Under the pieces are notes generated by a model. That model was not told the origin of the DNA and ran no database searches. It saw only the letters and a program-made list of their open reading frames with translations. A program made the translations under genes and the position numbers. Positions 35,406 to 43,328 of a stretch of DNA of 64,000 bases are shown one piece after another (within the stretch, counting starts at the first letter, position 1; each line of letters opens with the position of its first letter). Source of the DNA: Siculibacillus sp. (GTDB taxonomy: Bacteria > Pseudomonadota > Alphaproteobacteria > Rhizobiales > Ancalomicrobiaceae); NCBI GenBank assembly GCA_030247555.1, contig JAOTSD010000006.1:1-64000 (forward strand), read 5' to 3'.

Positions 35406-35574
35406 GGCGGATCCTCCCGAAATCTCGACGGCGACTGTTCCCCGCGGGGCCGATCTCGCGGACCGGAGTTGTGTCGTTCTGCCGCAGGCTCACTGGTCAT
35501 GATGCTTCCACCCCGCCATCCGCGCAAGTCGTCGAAGCGGCTCGCGCGCCGTCGATCGCCCCCCGCCTCGCGGT

Positions 35575-36267
35575 TCAGCGTCGCAATGCGGGGTCGAAGA
35601 GGCGGAAGGCGAAGAAGCCCGGCAGGAAACCGCCGAGATGCGCCGCCCAGGCGACGGAACCCGCACCGCCGCCGAACGGTGCGGTACCGGCGACCACGAG
35701 GATCAGGTTCATCACCACCAGCGCCAGAATGAAGCCGCGCACCCGTGGCAGGTTCAGAGCCCCGAGCGCCGAGGGCGTCGACGCCCATGGAGACGCGAAG
35801 CCGAATCGCAGCACCGCGCCGAAAATCCCGAAGACGACCCCCGAGGCGCCGATCATCGGCACCGGCGACGCCCAGTCGACCGCCAGATGGACCGCCGCTC
35901 CCGCCGCCGCCGAGGCGGCGACGAGCGCGAGGAAGCGCCCGATGCCCAGACGACGAACCACCGGCTTGCCGGCCGCCGCCAGCATCACGGCGTTGAAGAG
36001 GAGATGGGTCCACGACCCGTGCAGCGCGGCGTGGCTGACGAAGGTCCAGACGATCGCCCCCCACCCGCCGGGATAGGCGGGCACGCCACCCTCGAGCAAC
36101 AGGCGGTCGGGGATGAAGGCGAAGAACGCCAACACCATGATGTCGTCGTCCGCCGACAGCAGACCGCGCAGGACGTGGACGGCGATGAGCAGCCCGACGA
36201 GCCCGACCAGCGCGCCCGGCAGGTCGAAGACCGGCTCCCTCGCCACTCTCTCTCCTCCGTCCGACAC
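35575..36267 (-). CDS. Rhomboid-family intramembrane serine protease
   Basis: A polytopic membrane protein with the rhomboid core. HGSWTHLLFNAVML holds the H-x4-N region, GASGVVFGIFGAV carries the catalytic serine (GxSG), and AHLGGFLPGF the catalytic histidine, so it should cleave substrates within the membrane. At least six hydrophobic segments are visible. No ATG exists near the start. GTG 36267 has GGGAG eight bases upstream and gives 230 residues; GTG 36246 with GGAGG is almost equally good, and GTG 36291 is possible. Divergent from the PAS gene. Confidence 0.88.
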   Translation of the reverse strand: MSDGGERVAREPVFDLPGALVGLVGLLIAVHVLRGLLSADDDIMVLAFFAFIPDRLLLEGGVPAYPGGWGAIVWTFVSHAALHGSWTHLLFNAVMLAAAGKPVVRRLGIGRFLALVAASAAAGAAVHLAVDWASPVPMIGASGVVFGIFGAVLRFGFASPWASTPSALGALNLPRVRGFILALVVMNLILVVAGTAPFGGGAGSVAWAAHLGGFLPGFFAFRLFDPALRR

Positions 36268-36587
36268 GTCCGCGTCTCCCTTCGTCGTCACGTCGGCCCC
36301 CGCGGCCCTATCGCAGCGCCGCCAAGGTGCCCGCGCGGGCCGGCGGAGTCCACGTCTCGTTTCGGAGCGGAACAGCGGCGGCACGGAATTGGCATTGGTT
36401 GACGAAGAGTGAAGAGCATTCGCCGCCTCCGGTCCCATTTCGGCACGATCCTCCCGATCGACGCTCGAAAAGACCCGGAAAACGGCGGGGCGACGTCGGC
36501 GCCCGACGGACGGGCGTGAGCGTCCCGTTTTCGGCCCCGGTGCCGAAACGGGGCGATCGAGAAAGAACGACGAGGGGGTCGGGGGTC
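36268..36587. other. Divergent intergenic region with leader hairpin
   Basis: About 320 bases between the rhomboid and PAS_5 genes. It contains a hairpin at 36524-36552 (arms CCCGTTT..CGGC and GCCGAAACGGG, one bulged T, six-base loop) ending 35 bases before the PAS ATG, and a TTGACG hexamer near 36401. No gene is supported here; short frames on both strands are arginine/proline-rich. Confidence 0.45.
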
Positions 36588-37271
36588 ATGAAGCATACGT
36601 CGACGCGTGAGCTCTACGAGTATTGGCAGAGACTGCGCGGATCGCGTCCGGCGCCGGATCGCACCGAGATCGAACCCTCCGACATCCGCCGCATCCTCGG
36701 AGACACCTTCATCCTCGAGGTCGTGTCGCGCACCGAGTATCGCTTCCGCCTCGCCGGCACCCGGGTCTGCGCCCTCTACGGTCGCGAGTTGAAGGGCAAG
36801 GACTTCCTCTCCTTCTGGAAGGGGAAGGATCGTGAGGCGGTCGCAACCCTACTCGCCGCCGTCTCCCAGGATGCCGCCGCCGCCGTGCTCGGCATGACCG
36901 GCCGCTCCGTCCACGAACGCGACCTGCCCTGCGAGGCCCTTCTTCTGCCGATCCGCCAGAAGGGCGGCGGTTACAACCGTATCCTCGGCTCGCTGGCGCC
37001 GATGGACGACCCCTACTGGATCGGTATCCACCCGATCATGTCGCAGTCGATCGTCAGCCTGCGCCTGATCTGGCCGGACGAGCGCCCGAGCTTCCTGCGC
37101 CGCGGCGACGACCTCGATCTCGAGGCTCGCCCGGTCGCCGACGCGGCACCGATGACCGATACCGCACGCCCCGGCGTGCCGGTCCGCCCGGTGCCGCTCC
37201 ACCCTTGGTCGGGCCACCCGAACCGCCGGGTCGGCCATCTCGTCGTCCTCGACGGCGGCAAGGCCAACTGA
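36588..37271 (+). CDS. PAS_5-domain sensor-like protein
   Basis: A 227-residue protein whose N-terminal 150 residues match the alphaproteobacterial PAS_5 family (ELYEYWQRLRGSRPAPDRTEI, DIRRILGDTFILE, YRFRLAGTRVCALYGREL, GKDFLSFW). The C-terminus is proline-rich and ends with a short ordered segment. No output domain is attached. ATG 36588 follows a G-rich CGAGGGGGTC. It is followed, 89 bases on, by a tandem PilZ protein on the same strand; this pairing recurs in the group and hints at a link to c-di-GMP signalling. Ligand unknown. Confidence 0.85.
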   Translation: MKHTSTRELYEYWQRLRGSRPAPDRTEIEPSDIRRILGDTFILEVVSRTEYRFRLAGTRVCALYGRELKGKDFLSFWKGKDREAVATLLAAVSQDAAAAVLGMTGRSVHERDLPCEALLLPIRQKGGGYNRILGSLAPMDDPYWIGIHPIMSQSIVSLRLIWPDERPSFLRRGDDLDLEARPVADAAPMTDTARPGVPVRPVPLHPWSGHPNRRVGHLVVLDGGKAN

Positions 37272-37360
37272 AGGCACATTCCGTAACGTCGAGTGCAACG
37301 GCCGGTTAACCAACCACCCTTAGTCTCGGAGACGAATTGAAGTCGCCCCCGAGGTACGAG

Positions 37361-37975
37361 ATGTCGCTCGCCCGAAAGCCCCTCGCCATCGCTCCGGCCA
37401 AAGCCACCGATCGGCGGATGCACCAGCGGGTGAAGGTGAACCTGCTCGGTCGCTGCATGCTGGAGGACGGACGCGAGTTCACCTGCCAGGTCGTCGACAT
37501 GTCGCCGGGCGGCGCGGCGATGATCGTACCGGTGGTCGGACGGATCGGCGAGCGCGTCGTCGCCTACGTCGACCACATCGGTCGTGTCGAGGGCCGCCTC
37601 ATCCGCCTCATCGACGGCGGCTTCGCCATGACCATGACCATGTCGGCGAGGAAGCGCGACAAGCTCGCCGCTCAGCTGACCTGGCTCGCCAACCGCCACA
37701 TCCTCAACCTGCCCGAGGATCGCCGCCACGAACGCTTCGTGCCGCGCAACCCCTTCTCCAAGCTGATCCTGCCCGACGGCACCGAATTGCGCTGCCGCAT
37801 CCTGGACGTCTCGCCCTCCGGCGCGGCCGTCCAGATCGACCCGAAGCCGGCAGTCGGCACGCCGATCTCCCTCGGCATGATGCGCGGCCGCGTCATCCGC
37901 CGCTTCGACGAGGGCGTCGCCATCGAGTTCGCCATCGTCCACTCGAGCGAGACGCTGCAGAGCTACTTCTCCTGA
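37361..37975 (+). CDS. Tandem PilZ-domain protein, predicted c-di-GMP receptor
   Basis: A 204-residue protein of two PilZ domains. The first (about 18-100) has RRMHQR then DMSPGGAAM; the second (about 120-204) has RRHERFVPR then DVSPSGAAV. These are the RxxxR and DxSxxG elements that wrap cyclic di-GMP. ATG 37361 follows GAGG closely; a TTG 24 bases upstream is less likely. The upstream gap contains TTAACCA, a possible CtrA half-site. A GCCGGC hairpin at 38001-38017 could end its transcript. Confidence 0.88.
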   Translation: MSLARKPLAIAPAKATDRRMHQRVKVNLLGRCMLEDGREFTCQVVDMSPGGAAMIVPVVGRIGERVVAYVDHIGRVEGRLIRLIDGGFAMTMTMSARKRDKLAAQLTWLANRHILNLPEDRRHERFVPRNPFSKLILPDGTELRCRILDVSPSGAAVQIDPKPAVGTPISLGMMRGRVIRRFDEGVAIEFAIVHSSETLQSYFS

Positions 37976-38226
37976 TCGAACGCCCCGGAGCGTCGGAACC
38001 GCCGGCCTCACGCCGGCCGTTCGCGTTCCACACTCGGCTTTCGCGCGATCGGCGCAGCACTTCCCTAACCCTTCCCGCAGGGCGCCACGGCCACTCGCGG
38101 TGCCCGATCGAATCCGGCAACCAATTGGCAAATATCGATTTTTTTGATCTGACCGGCGATACGCGGTATTCGAATCGAATTGTCCGACATTTCGAAGCGA
38201 AGTCGAACGGCTTCCTAGAGGCGCCC
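37976..38226. other. Intergenic region upstream of candidate small RNA
   Basis: It starts with a weak hairpin (GCCGGC, loop CTCAC, GCCGGC at 38001-38017) that may end the PilZ transcript. The part 38100-38220 has unusually low GC for this genome, with a T7 tract near 38137 and two TTCGAA-like sites. This is promoter-like base composition immediately before the candidate small RNA. No coding frame is supported. Confidence 0.4.
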
Positions 38227-38430
38227 GTAAGGTGGCCCTGTCACAGTGGTCCCGTCGGCACTGGAGGTGTTCCCCCGTCCCCCCGCCGACCGGCCTCCGG
38301 GCGATCCGCCGCGGCGGCGCAGAGCGAGGTTGGAACCACTTTCGCGGACCCGGTCGCGTCCCCACCCTCCCCGTCCCCAGTGGATCGGGTTCGCAGAACA
38401 GGCCGGCGCCTCGTGCGCCGGCCTCGTTCG
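38227..38430 (+). ncRNA. Candidate structured small RNA, 6S-like closing stem
   Basis: No reading frame fits, yet the stretch ends in a near-perfect intrinsic terminator and starts behind a low-GC promoter-like patch (CTAGAG at 38215-38220 as a possible -10). CACTGG-A-GGTG (38259-38269) can pair with CGTC-C-CCAGTG (38372-38382) to close a long, GC-rich, imperfectly paired domain, and GGTGTTC follows on the 5' side. That arrangement resembles the closing stem of 6S RNA. SRP RNA, tmRNA and RNase P hallmarks are missing. The plus-strand ends are inferred from the promoter-like hexamer and the terminator. Identity as 6S is tentative. Confidence 0.4.
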
Positions 38431-38432
38431 TT
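38400..38432 (+). terminator. Intrinsic terminator of candidate small RNA
   Basis: A perfect 10-bp stem (AGGCCGGCGC / GCGCCGGCCT) with loop CTCGT is followed by CGTTCGTTT on the plus strand. The nearest upstream plus-strand gene ends 425 bases earlier, so a separate transcript is likely. It may also serve the convergent carbonic-anhydrase gene. Confidence 0.65.
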
Positions 38433-38475
38433 TCGGACCGGAGCGGGAGGTCCGGACCCTCGGCGCGCGCGCCCC

Positions 38476-39009
38476 TCAGCCCCCGACCGGCTTCAGACCG
38501 GCGGCGAAGCGGCGGGCATTGCGGACATAGACCTCGGCCGAGCCGCGGATGCGGGCCACCGCGGTCTCGTCGAGGGTGCGGATCACCTTGGCCGGCGAGC
38601 CGACGATGAGGGCGTTGTCCGGGAACTCCTTGCCCTCGGTGATCAGCGCCCCGGCGCCGACCAGCGAATTCGCTCCGACCCTGGCGCCGTTGAGGATGGT
38701 CGCACCCATGCCGATCAGCGTGTCCGGACCGATGGTGCAGCCGTGCAGCGTCACCTTGTGGCCGATGGTGCAACCCGCCGCGATGGTCAGCGGATAGCCC
38801 ATGTCGGTGTGCAGCACCGAGAGATCCTGGATGTTCGAGCGTTCGCCGATCTCGATCCACTCGTTGTCGCCGCGCAGTACCGCGCCGAACCAGACGCTGG
38901 CATCGCGCTTCAGCCGCACCCGGCCGATGAGATCGGCGCTCGGCGCCACCCACCAGGCCCCGTCTTCCGGAAACTCCGGCCGCACCCCGTCGAGTTCGAA
39001 GATCGCCAT
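38476..39009 (-). CDS. Gamma-carbonic-anhydrase family hexapeptide protein
   Basis: A 177-residue left-handed beta-helix protein of the YrdA/PaaY group. [32 protein letters not shown] and [14 protein letters not shown] show the hexapeptide turns and the three metal histidines (HTD, GHK, LHG). GAGGAG lies eight bases before ATG 39009; the frame also allows a GTG nine bases earlier. Members may hydrate CO2 or act on CoA thioesters; the catalytic class cannot be separated here. No neighbour explains its role. Confidence 0.92.
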   Translation of the reverse strand: MAIFELDGVRPEFPEDGAWWVAPSADLIGRVRLKRDASVWFGAVLRGDNEWIEIGERSNIQDLSVLHTDMGYPLTIAAGCTIGHKVTLHGCTIGPDTLIGMGATILNGARVGANSLVGAGALITEGKEFPDNALIVGSPAKVIRTLDETAVARIRGSAEVYVRNARRFAAGLKPVGG

Positions 39010-39137
39010 GTCGCCCACTCCTCGCGGTCCCGACCACCGTTGCGGTCGCCGCCCTCACCCAGAAGACGATCTCGACCGCTTTGGCAAGACCGACGGCGGT
39101 CTCGAGGCGCGACTTCGGCCCGCCGTCGGCGACGCGA

Positions 39138-40508
39138 TCAACGCCGCCGGATCAGTTCGTCGAGGCACTCCACGACCTTTTCCGACGCCGCGTTCATCGC
39201 CGCATAGGCCGCCGTCGCCCCGGCTCGGTCCCCCTTGCCGGCCAGTTCGGCCACCCGGCGGCCGTTGACGTGGACCGCTTCGTGCACCGACGACATCCGG
39301 CCGAAGGCGGGATGGCGGCGGATGGCCTCGTCGTCGACGGCGTCGTACCACTTGCCGAGGCGGCACTGACGGTGGTCGGAGAGCTCCTCCGGTTTCAGCG
39401 ACTTGACCCCGACCAGAACTTCCGCGAGGCGCTTCTTCCACATGTAGTGGTCGGATTTGGCACGGTGCAGCACCAGATCCGGCACCTGATGGGCCTCGGC
39501 TTCGGCGAACTGGCGCTCGATCGTCGCCTCGCAGGAGCCGACGGCGGCGATGACCTCGTCGGCGTGACCCGCCGCTTCACCGGTGTGCTTCTCGATGGCG
39601 ACGATGCCGGTGGAGAGTTCGCCGACCGCGGCGGTCTGCTCGTTGAGGAGACCGGCGATCTCGCGCATGCGTCCGGCGCTCTCTTCGACCGCGCCGCGTA
39701 CCGCGTCCATCAGCCCGCGCGCGCCGTCCGACCGGGCCGCGGCCACCTCGACGAGGTCGCGCACCGAATGGATGCTGTCGGTCAGTTCCTGGACGTGGTG
39801 CTCCAGCCGCTGGATTCGGGCGCGGATGTCGTCGGTGGCCTTCTGCGTCTGTCCGGAGAGCGTCTTGACCTCCTGCGCCACCACCGCGAAGCCGCGCCCC
39901 GCCTCGCCGGCGCGCGCCGCCTCGATGGTCGCGTTGAGGGCGAGCAGGTTGGTCTGCTGGGCGAGACCTTCGATGGTCGCAACGAAGGTGCCGATCTGAG
40001 CCGCCGCCGTCTTCAACTGTTCGGAAGCGCCGTCCATCCGCTCGAAGGAGGAGCCGATGGCGAGGCTGGCTTCGGTCGCCGTGCGCGTCGCCTCGACACC
40101 GTCGACCGTCGCGCGCGCCGCCTCGTCCATGGCGCCGGAGACCGCGTCGGCGGTCGCGGCGATCTGACCGATCGACGCGTTGAGCTCTTCGATGCCCGCC
40201 GCCATGATCTGGGCCTGCGCCGAACTCTCGCGCACGCCGCCGGTGATGCGAGCCGTCGCCGCCATCGCCTCACTCGCCTTCATCGACGTGGCTACGGCGC
40301 TCTCGAGCAGAGACACGTCCCGCGCCGCCAGCGCCGCATCGAGACTGCGGATCGCCTCGACCACCATCGGTGGCAGGCCGGCGTTCGGCGGGATCTCTCG
40401 GCGCGCGGCGACCGCCGCGAGGCTCGTCACCAGGGTCACGACCTCGAACGCGGGCGCGTCCGTGGCCGGTGCGTGGGATTCCGCCTTGACGCGGGAGGAG
40501 AAGAACAT
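39138..40508 (-). CDS. Soluble chemoreceptor with C-terminal CZB zinc domain
   Basis: A 456-residue methyl-accepting chemotaxis protein without membrane helices, so cytoplasmic. The signalling hairpin spans about 60-330, with its tip region at [20 protein letters not shown]. The C-terminal domain (345-450) has His354 (SDHYMW), Cys382 in CRLGKWY, and His409/His413 (VHEAVH): exactly the three-histidine, one-cysteine core of CZB domains, which bind zinc and react with hypochlorite in studied examples. It should report zinc or oxidant levels to CheA. A low-GC region with an ATTTTC-TAC-GAAAAT dyad lies about 50 bases upstream of the start. Confidence 0.93.
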   Translation of the reverse strand: MFFSSRVKAESHAPATDAPAFEVVTLVTSLAAVAARREIPPNAGLPPMVVEAIRSLDAALAARDVSLLESAVATSMKASEAMAATARITGGVRESSAQAQIMAAGIEELNASIGQIAATADAVSGAMDEAARATVDGVEATRTATEASLAIGSSFERMDGASEQLKTAAAQIGTFVATIEGLAQQTNLLALNATIEAARAGEAGRGFAVVAQEVKTLSGQTQKATDDIRARIQRLEHHVQELTDSIHSVRDLVEVAAARSDGARGLMDAVRGAVEESAGRMREIAGLLNEQTAAVGELSTGIVAIEKHTGEAAGHADEVIAAVGSCEATIERQFAEAEAHQVPDLVLHRAKSDHYMWKKRLAEVLVGVKSLKPEELSDHRQCRLGKWYDAVDDEAIRRHPAFGRMSSVHEAVHVNGRRVAELAGKGDRAGATAAYAAMNAASEKVVECLDELIRRR

Positions 40509-40558
40509 CGGGACCTCGTGGCTTCGCGGGACACCCGAGATCTCTCGTCTCCACGTTA

Positions 40559-40573
40559 ATTTTCTACGAAAAT
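40559..40573. promoter_or_regulatory. AT-rich dyad upstream of the chemoreceptor
   Basis: ATTTTC and GAAAAT surround TAC, a 15-base inverted repeat 50 bases upstream of the chemoreceptor ATG, in the lowest-GC part of its leader. It may be an operator or simply part of the promoter. Confidence 0.3.
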
Positions 40574-40722
40574 ATGGTGAAACGTCACCCTACGGAATCA
40601 TGAAATTTTTCCGGGAACACAAGATGCTGCAATGCGGAAGGTCCAACGCCGGCCAACCAGGTCGCCGAAGGTCCGGTCGAGACACGCGGCACGCGTGATC
40701 TTCCGTCCCTCCGCCGCCGCCC

Positions 40723-41052
40723 TCAGATCAGACCGGCGCGCATCGCCAACGCGAACTGCACCACGACGATGCCCGAGCACAGACTCCAGCCGGTGGCGAT
40801 GGCGGTGGAGGCGACCAGCCAGCCGACCGGACGGTTCTCGATCATGCGACCGCGGATGGCGTTGCGCATGATGATGAACGGGCCGGCGAAAGCACACATC
40901 ATGACCCCGAGCAGACCCTTGCCGATGGTCTCGAGATCGATGGCGAAGCGTGCCGGCTGATCGGTGACGAACTGATAGAACGAGCCGAGGATCCCGGCCG
41001 CGACGAAGCCGCAGGCCGCGGCATAGGCGGCGATGGCCAACTCGTACAACAT
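40723..41052 (-). CDS. DUF6949-like small membrane protein
   Basis: A 109-residue integral membrane protein with three hydrophobic segments: IAAYAAACGFVAAGILGSFY (about 7-26), IGKGLLGVMMCAFAGPFIIM (43-62) and VGWLVASTAIATGWSLCSGI (75-95). It corresponds to a conserved Hyphomicrobiales family of unknown function that I place as DUF6949. GGGG precedes the ATG at 41052. A perfect 12-base palindrome lies 27 bases upstream. Divergent from the next gene. Confidence 0.75.
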   Translation of the reverse strand: MLYELAIAAYAAACGFVAAGILGSFYQFVTDQPARFAIDLETIGKGLLGVMMCAFAGPFIIMRNAIRGRMIENRPVGWLVASTAIATGWSLCSGIVVVQFALAMRAGLI

Positions 41053-41078
41053 GGCGGACGCCCCGTACTCGTTTACTC

Positions 41079-41090
41079 TTCGTTAACGAA
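41079..41090. promoter_or_regulatory. Perfect palindrome TTCGTTAACGAA
   Basis: A 12-base palindrome in the divergent gap between the DUF6949-like gene and the next plus-strand gene, 27 bases before the former's ATG. TTAACCAT, a CtrA half-site sequence, also occurs in this gap on the minus strand (41153-41160). Either could be regulatory. Confidence 0.3.
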
Positions 41091-41195
41091 TAGCATGCTC
41101 CCGCCGCCGTCGCAGCCCTCGAGACGCCCCGCGCTTGCCAAGTCTCACGCGATGGTTAATTCGGACGGATCGGTTTCACCGGCTGGGAGAATCGC

Positions 41196-41858
41196 ATGGC
41201 GCCGCGGACCCGGGCCCTGATCGGCCTCCTCGGCCTCGCCGCGGCCGGCGCCGCCGCGCTGGTGCTGTGGCGCGGCACCGGACCGGGACTGCCGGCGACC
41301 TCCCCGACACCGCTGCGGATCGAGATCGGCGGACGCCCTCTCACCCTGCCGGCCAACACCATCCGTTTCGCCGACCAACGGGTACCCGGACCGCACCTCG
41401 GGGTCGATCTGGCCCTCACCTGGCCCGAGCTCGAGGGGCGAAGCGAGCGGACCGCCGCCCGCTTCGACACGCCCCACTACGCCCTCGACGTCGTCCATCT
41501 GTCGATCCGGCCGCGCCAGGACACCTGGGACAGCGCCTCCCGGCTCGCCGCCGTCTACGCCCGCTTCTTCATCGGCGAGCCGTGGCCCGGGCCGGCCGGT
41601 CTCCAGGGCCGGCGCCTGTCGCCGAAGTCGGGTTACGCCGACGAGGTGGTCTATCACGAGCCCGGCGCCGTCCGCCCCTTCGTCGCCCGCTGTTTCCCGC
41701 TCGCCGCCGGAGAACCGCCGAAGATGTGCCTGCGCGACGTGCTGCACGGCAACCTGCTGGTCACGCTTCGCTTCCCCGAGGTCCTGCTGGAACATTGGCG
41801 CGAACTCGACGCCGCCCTCGAGACCCACCTCGCCGCCTGGGGTGTAGAGGTGCGTTGA
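41196..41858 (+). CDS. Conserved alphaproteobacterial protein with signal anchor, unknown function
   Basis: A 220-residue protein. Residues 6-24 are hydrophobic (ALIGLLGLAAAGAAALVLW), an N-terminal anchor or signal. The rest is periplasmic-looking, with an Arg/Trp-rich pattern (HLGVDLALTWPELEGR, LSIRPRQDTWD, PWPGPAGLQGRRLSPKSGYADE) and two cysteines (ARCFPL, KMCLRD) that may pair. GGGAG precedes ATG 41196. The layout recalls small conserved Hyphomicrobiales proteins without known role. Confidence 0.7.
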   Translation: MAPRTRALIGLLGLAAAGAAALVLWRGTGPGLPATSPTPLRIEIGGRPLTLPANTIRFADQRVPGPHLGVDLALTWPELEGRSERTAARFDTPHYALDVVHLSIRPRQDTWDSASRLAAVYARFFIGEPWPGPAGLQGRRLSPKSGYADEVVYHEPGAVRPFVARCFPLAAGEPPKMCLRDVLHGNLLVTLRFPEVLLEHWRELDAALETHLAAWGVEVR

Positions 41859-41923
41859 TCCCGCGATCGCCGAGACCGCGCCGGATCCGCCGCGGCCGTC
41901 CGTCGACTTCGCCTCCCGAGATG

Positions 41924-41957
41924 CGAAAGCCCCGACCGTCGCCGGCCGGGGCTTTCG
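41924..41957. terminator. Bidirectional terminator
   Basis: CGAAAGCCCCG and its complement form an 11-bp stem, extended by CCG/CGG around loop TCGC. It lies between the preceding plus-strand gene and the DUF3126 gene on the minus strand; each side ends in a short AAA/TTT run. Confidence 0.75.
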
Positions 41958-41982
41958 AATTCGCGGGCGGTCCGGGAGAGGA

Positions 41983-42195
41983 TCAGTCCTCCAGATCCAT
42001 CTCGAGGATGGCCATCTGCAGGTTCCAGGAGATCTCGCCGTCCTCATCGTCGCGGTAGATCACGGCGACGAACTCGTCGTCGATGAACACCTCGGCCGAG
42101 TCCTTCTTCTTCGGACGGGCGACGACCTTGATCGTGTCGAGGTCGAACTTGCGCCGGAGATAGGCCTGCAGCTTGGCGAGTTCGGTCTTGTCCAA
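41983..42195 (-). CDS. DUF3126 family protein
   Basis: A 70-residue protein that starts at a TTG (42195), with GGAG seven bases upstream. DKTELAKLQAYLRRKFDL, VVARPKKKDSAEVFI, DEFVAVIYRDDEDGEISWN and FQMAIL-like LQMAILEMDLED reproduce the DUF3126 family of Hyphomicrobiales, which is of normal length and has no known function. The longer open frame upstream is noise and antiframe to cysE. Confidence 0.85.
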   Translation of the reverse strand: MDKTELAKLQAYLRRKFDLDTIKVVARPKKKDSAEVFIDDEFVAVIYRDDEDGEISWNLQMAILEMDLED

Positions 42196-42350
42196 GGGTG
42201 TGCTCCAGAATTGGCGGCGCCGAAGGGGACGTTGCGTTCGCGACGCACGCGGCCACCGGCCCGGCCCGGCCCGCTTGTGGCACGAGCCGGCGGCCCCGTC
42301 AAAGGCGGATTCCCGCGGTTTCGCCGCGCTTGGGGAAAACTCCCCCGCGC

Positions 42351-43172
42351 TCAGTCGTCGCCACTCAGCATCTGGTCCATCGCCCGCGACGGCTCGCTGC
42401 ACGGCACTTCGCCCACCACCTTGGCCGGCACGCCGGCGACCGTGGTGCGCGACGGCACCGAATGCAGCACCACCGACCCGGCGGCGACGCGGGCGCAGGT
42501 TCCCACCTCGATGTTGCCGAGCACCTTGGCGCCCGCCCCGATCAGCACGCCGGCGCGGATCTTGGGGTGGCGGTCGCCACCTTCCTTGCCGGTACCGCCG
42601 AGGGTCACGCCCTGCAGGATCGAAACGTCGTCGTCGATCACCGCCGTGGCGCCGATGACGATGCCGGTGGCATGATCGAAGAACAGGCCACGGCCGAGCG
42701 GCACCTGCGGATGGATGTCGGTCTGGAACACCTCCGAGGCCCGGCTCTGGAGATAGAGCGCGAAATCGCGCCGGCCGTGTCGCCACAACCAGTTGGCCAA
42801 CCGCTGGGTCTGGATGGCGTGGAAGCCCTTGAAGTAGAGGATCGGCTCGATCATCCGCTCGCAGGCGGGATCGCGATCGAACACCGCCTGGAGATCGACG
42901 CGGAAGATCTCGCCGAGTTGCGGCTCGTCGGTGAGCGCCTCCTCGTAGGTCTGGCGGATCAGCGCCTCCTTCACCGCGGTGTGGCCGAGGCGTTCGGCGA
43001 CCCGGTGGACGATCACGTCCTCCAGTCGTCCGTGATTGAGCACCGTCTCCCAGATGAAGCTGGCCAGCGCCGGTTCGGCCGCGGTCATGGCCGCCGCCTC
43101 CTCGCGCACCCGGCTCCAGATCGGGTCGATGTCCGGTCTGGCGGCCTGCGCCGCCTGAATGGTCTGTGGCAT
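42351..43172 (-). CDS. cysE: Serine O-acetyltransferase CysE
   Basis: It acetylates serine with acetyl-CoA, committing it to cysteine synthesis. The 273-residue protein has the helical N-terminal domain (WSRVREEAAAM onward) and the hexapeptide beta-helix with DIHPQVPLGRGLFFDHATGIVIG (in two parts) and LQGVTLGGTGK. ATG 43172 follows GGAGGGGGAGA; the open frame continues upstream but only as antiframe to the next gene. The C-terminal tail lacks the terminal isoleucine that binds CysK in enterobacteria. Confidence 0.95.
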   Translation of the reverse strand: MPQTIQAAQAARPDIDPIWSRVREEAAAMTAAEPALASFIWETVLNHGRLEDVIVHRVAERLGHTAVKEALIRQTYEEALTDEPQLGEIFRVDLQAVFDRDPACERMIEPILYFKGFHAIQTQRLANWLWRHGRRDFALYLQSRASEVFQTDIHPQVPLGRGLFFDHATGIVIGATAVIDDDVSILQGVTLGGTGKEGGDRHPKIRAGVLIGAGAKVLGNIEVGTCARVAAGSVVLHSVPSRTTVAGVPAKVVGEVPCSEPSRAMDQMLSGDD

Positions 43173-43328
43173 GTGTCTCCCCCTCCTCCACGGGTTCAAG
43201 GCCCGGGACGACGAGGAAACAACATAGCGCGTTTCGCCCGGTCGCCCAACGCCGCGTTCGAACGGGTTGACGAAATGGGAAACTTCTCGCCCTTCTGTGG
43301 CTCCCGAACCGCCTCCCCGGAGTCTCCC

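Noticed and set aside
38227-38430. SRP RNA, tmRNA or RNase P RNA as identity of the candidate small RNA
   Set aside because: The conserved GGAAGGAAGCAGCC-like loop, the tmRNA start and the RNase P core sequences are absent.
38125-39207. 360-residue plus-strand frame over the candidate small RNA and carbonic-anhydrase gene
   Set aside because: Most of it is antisense to the gamma-carbonic-anhydrase gene, and it starts at a TTG without a ribosome site.
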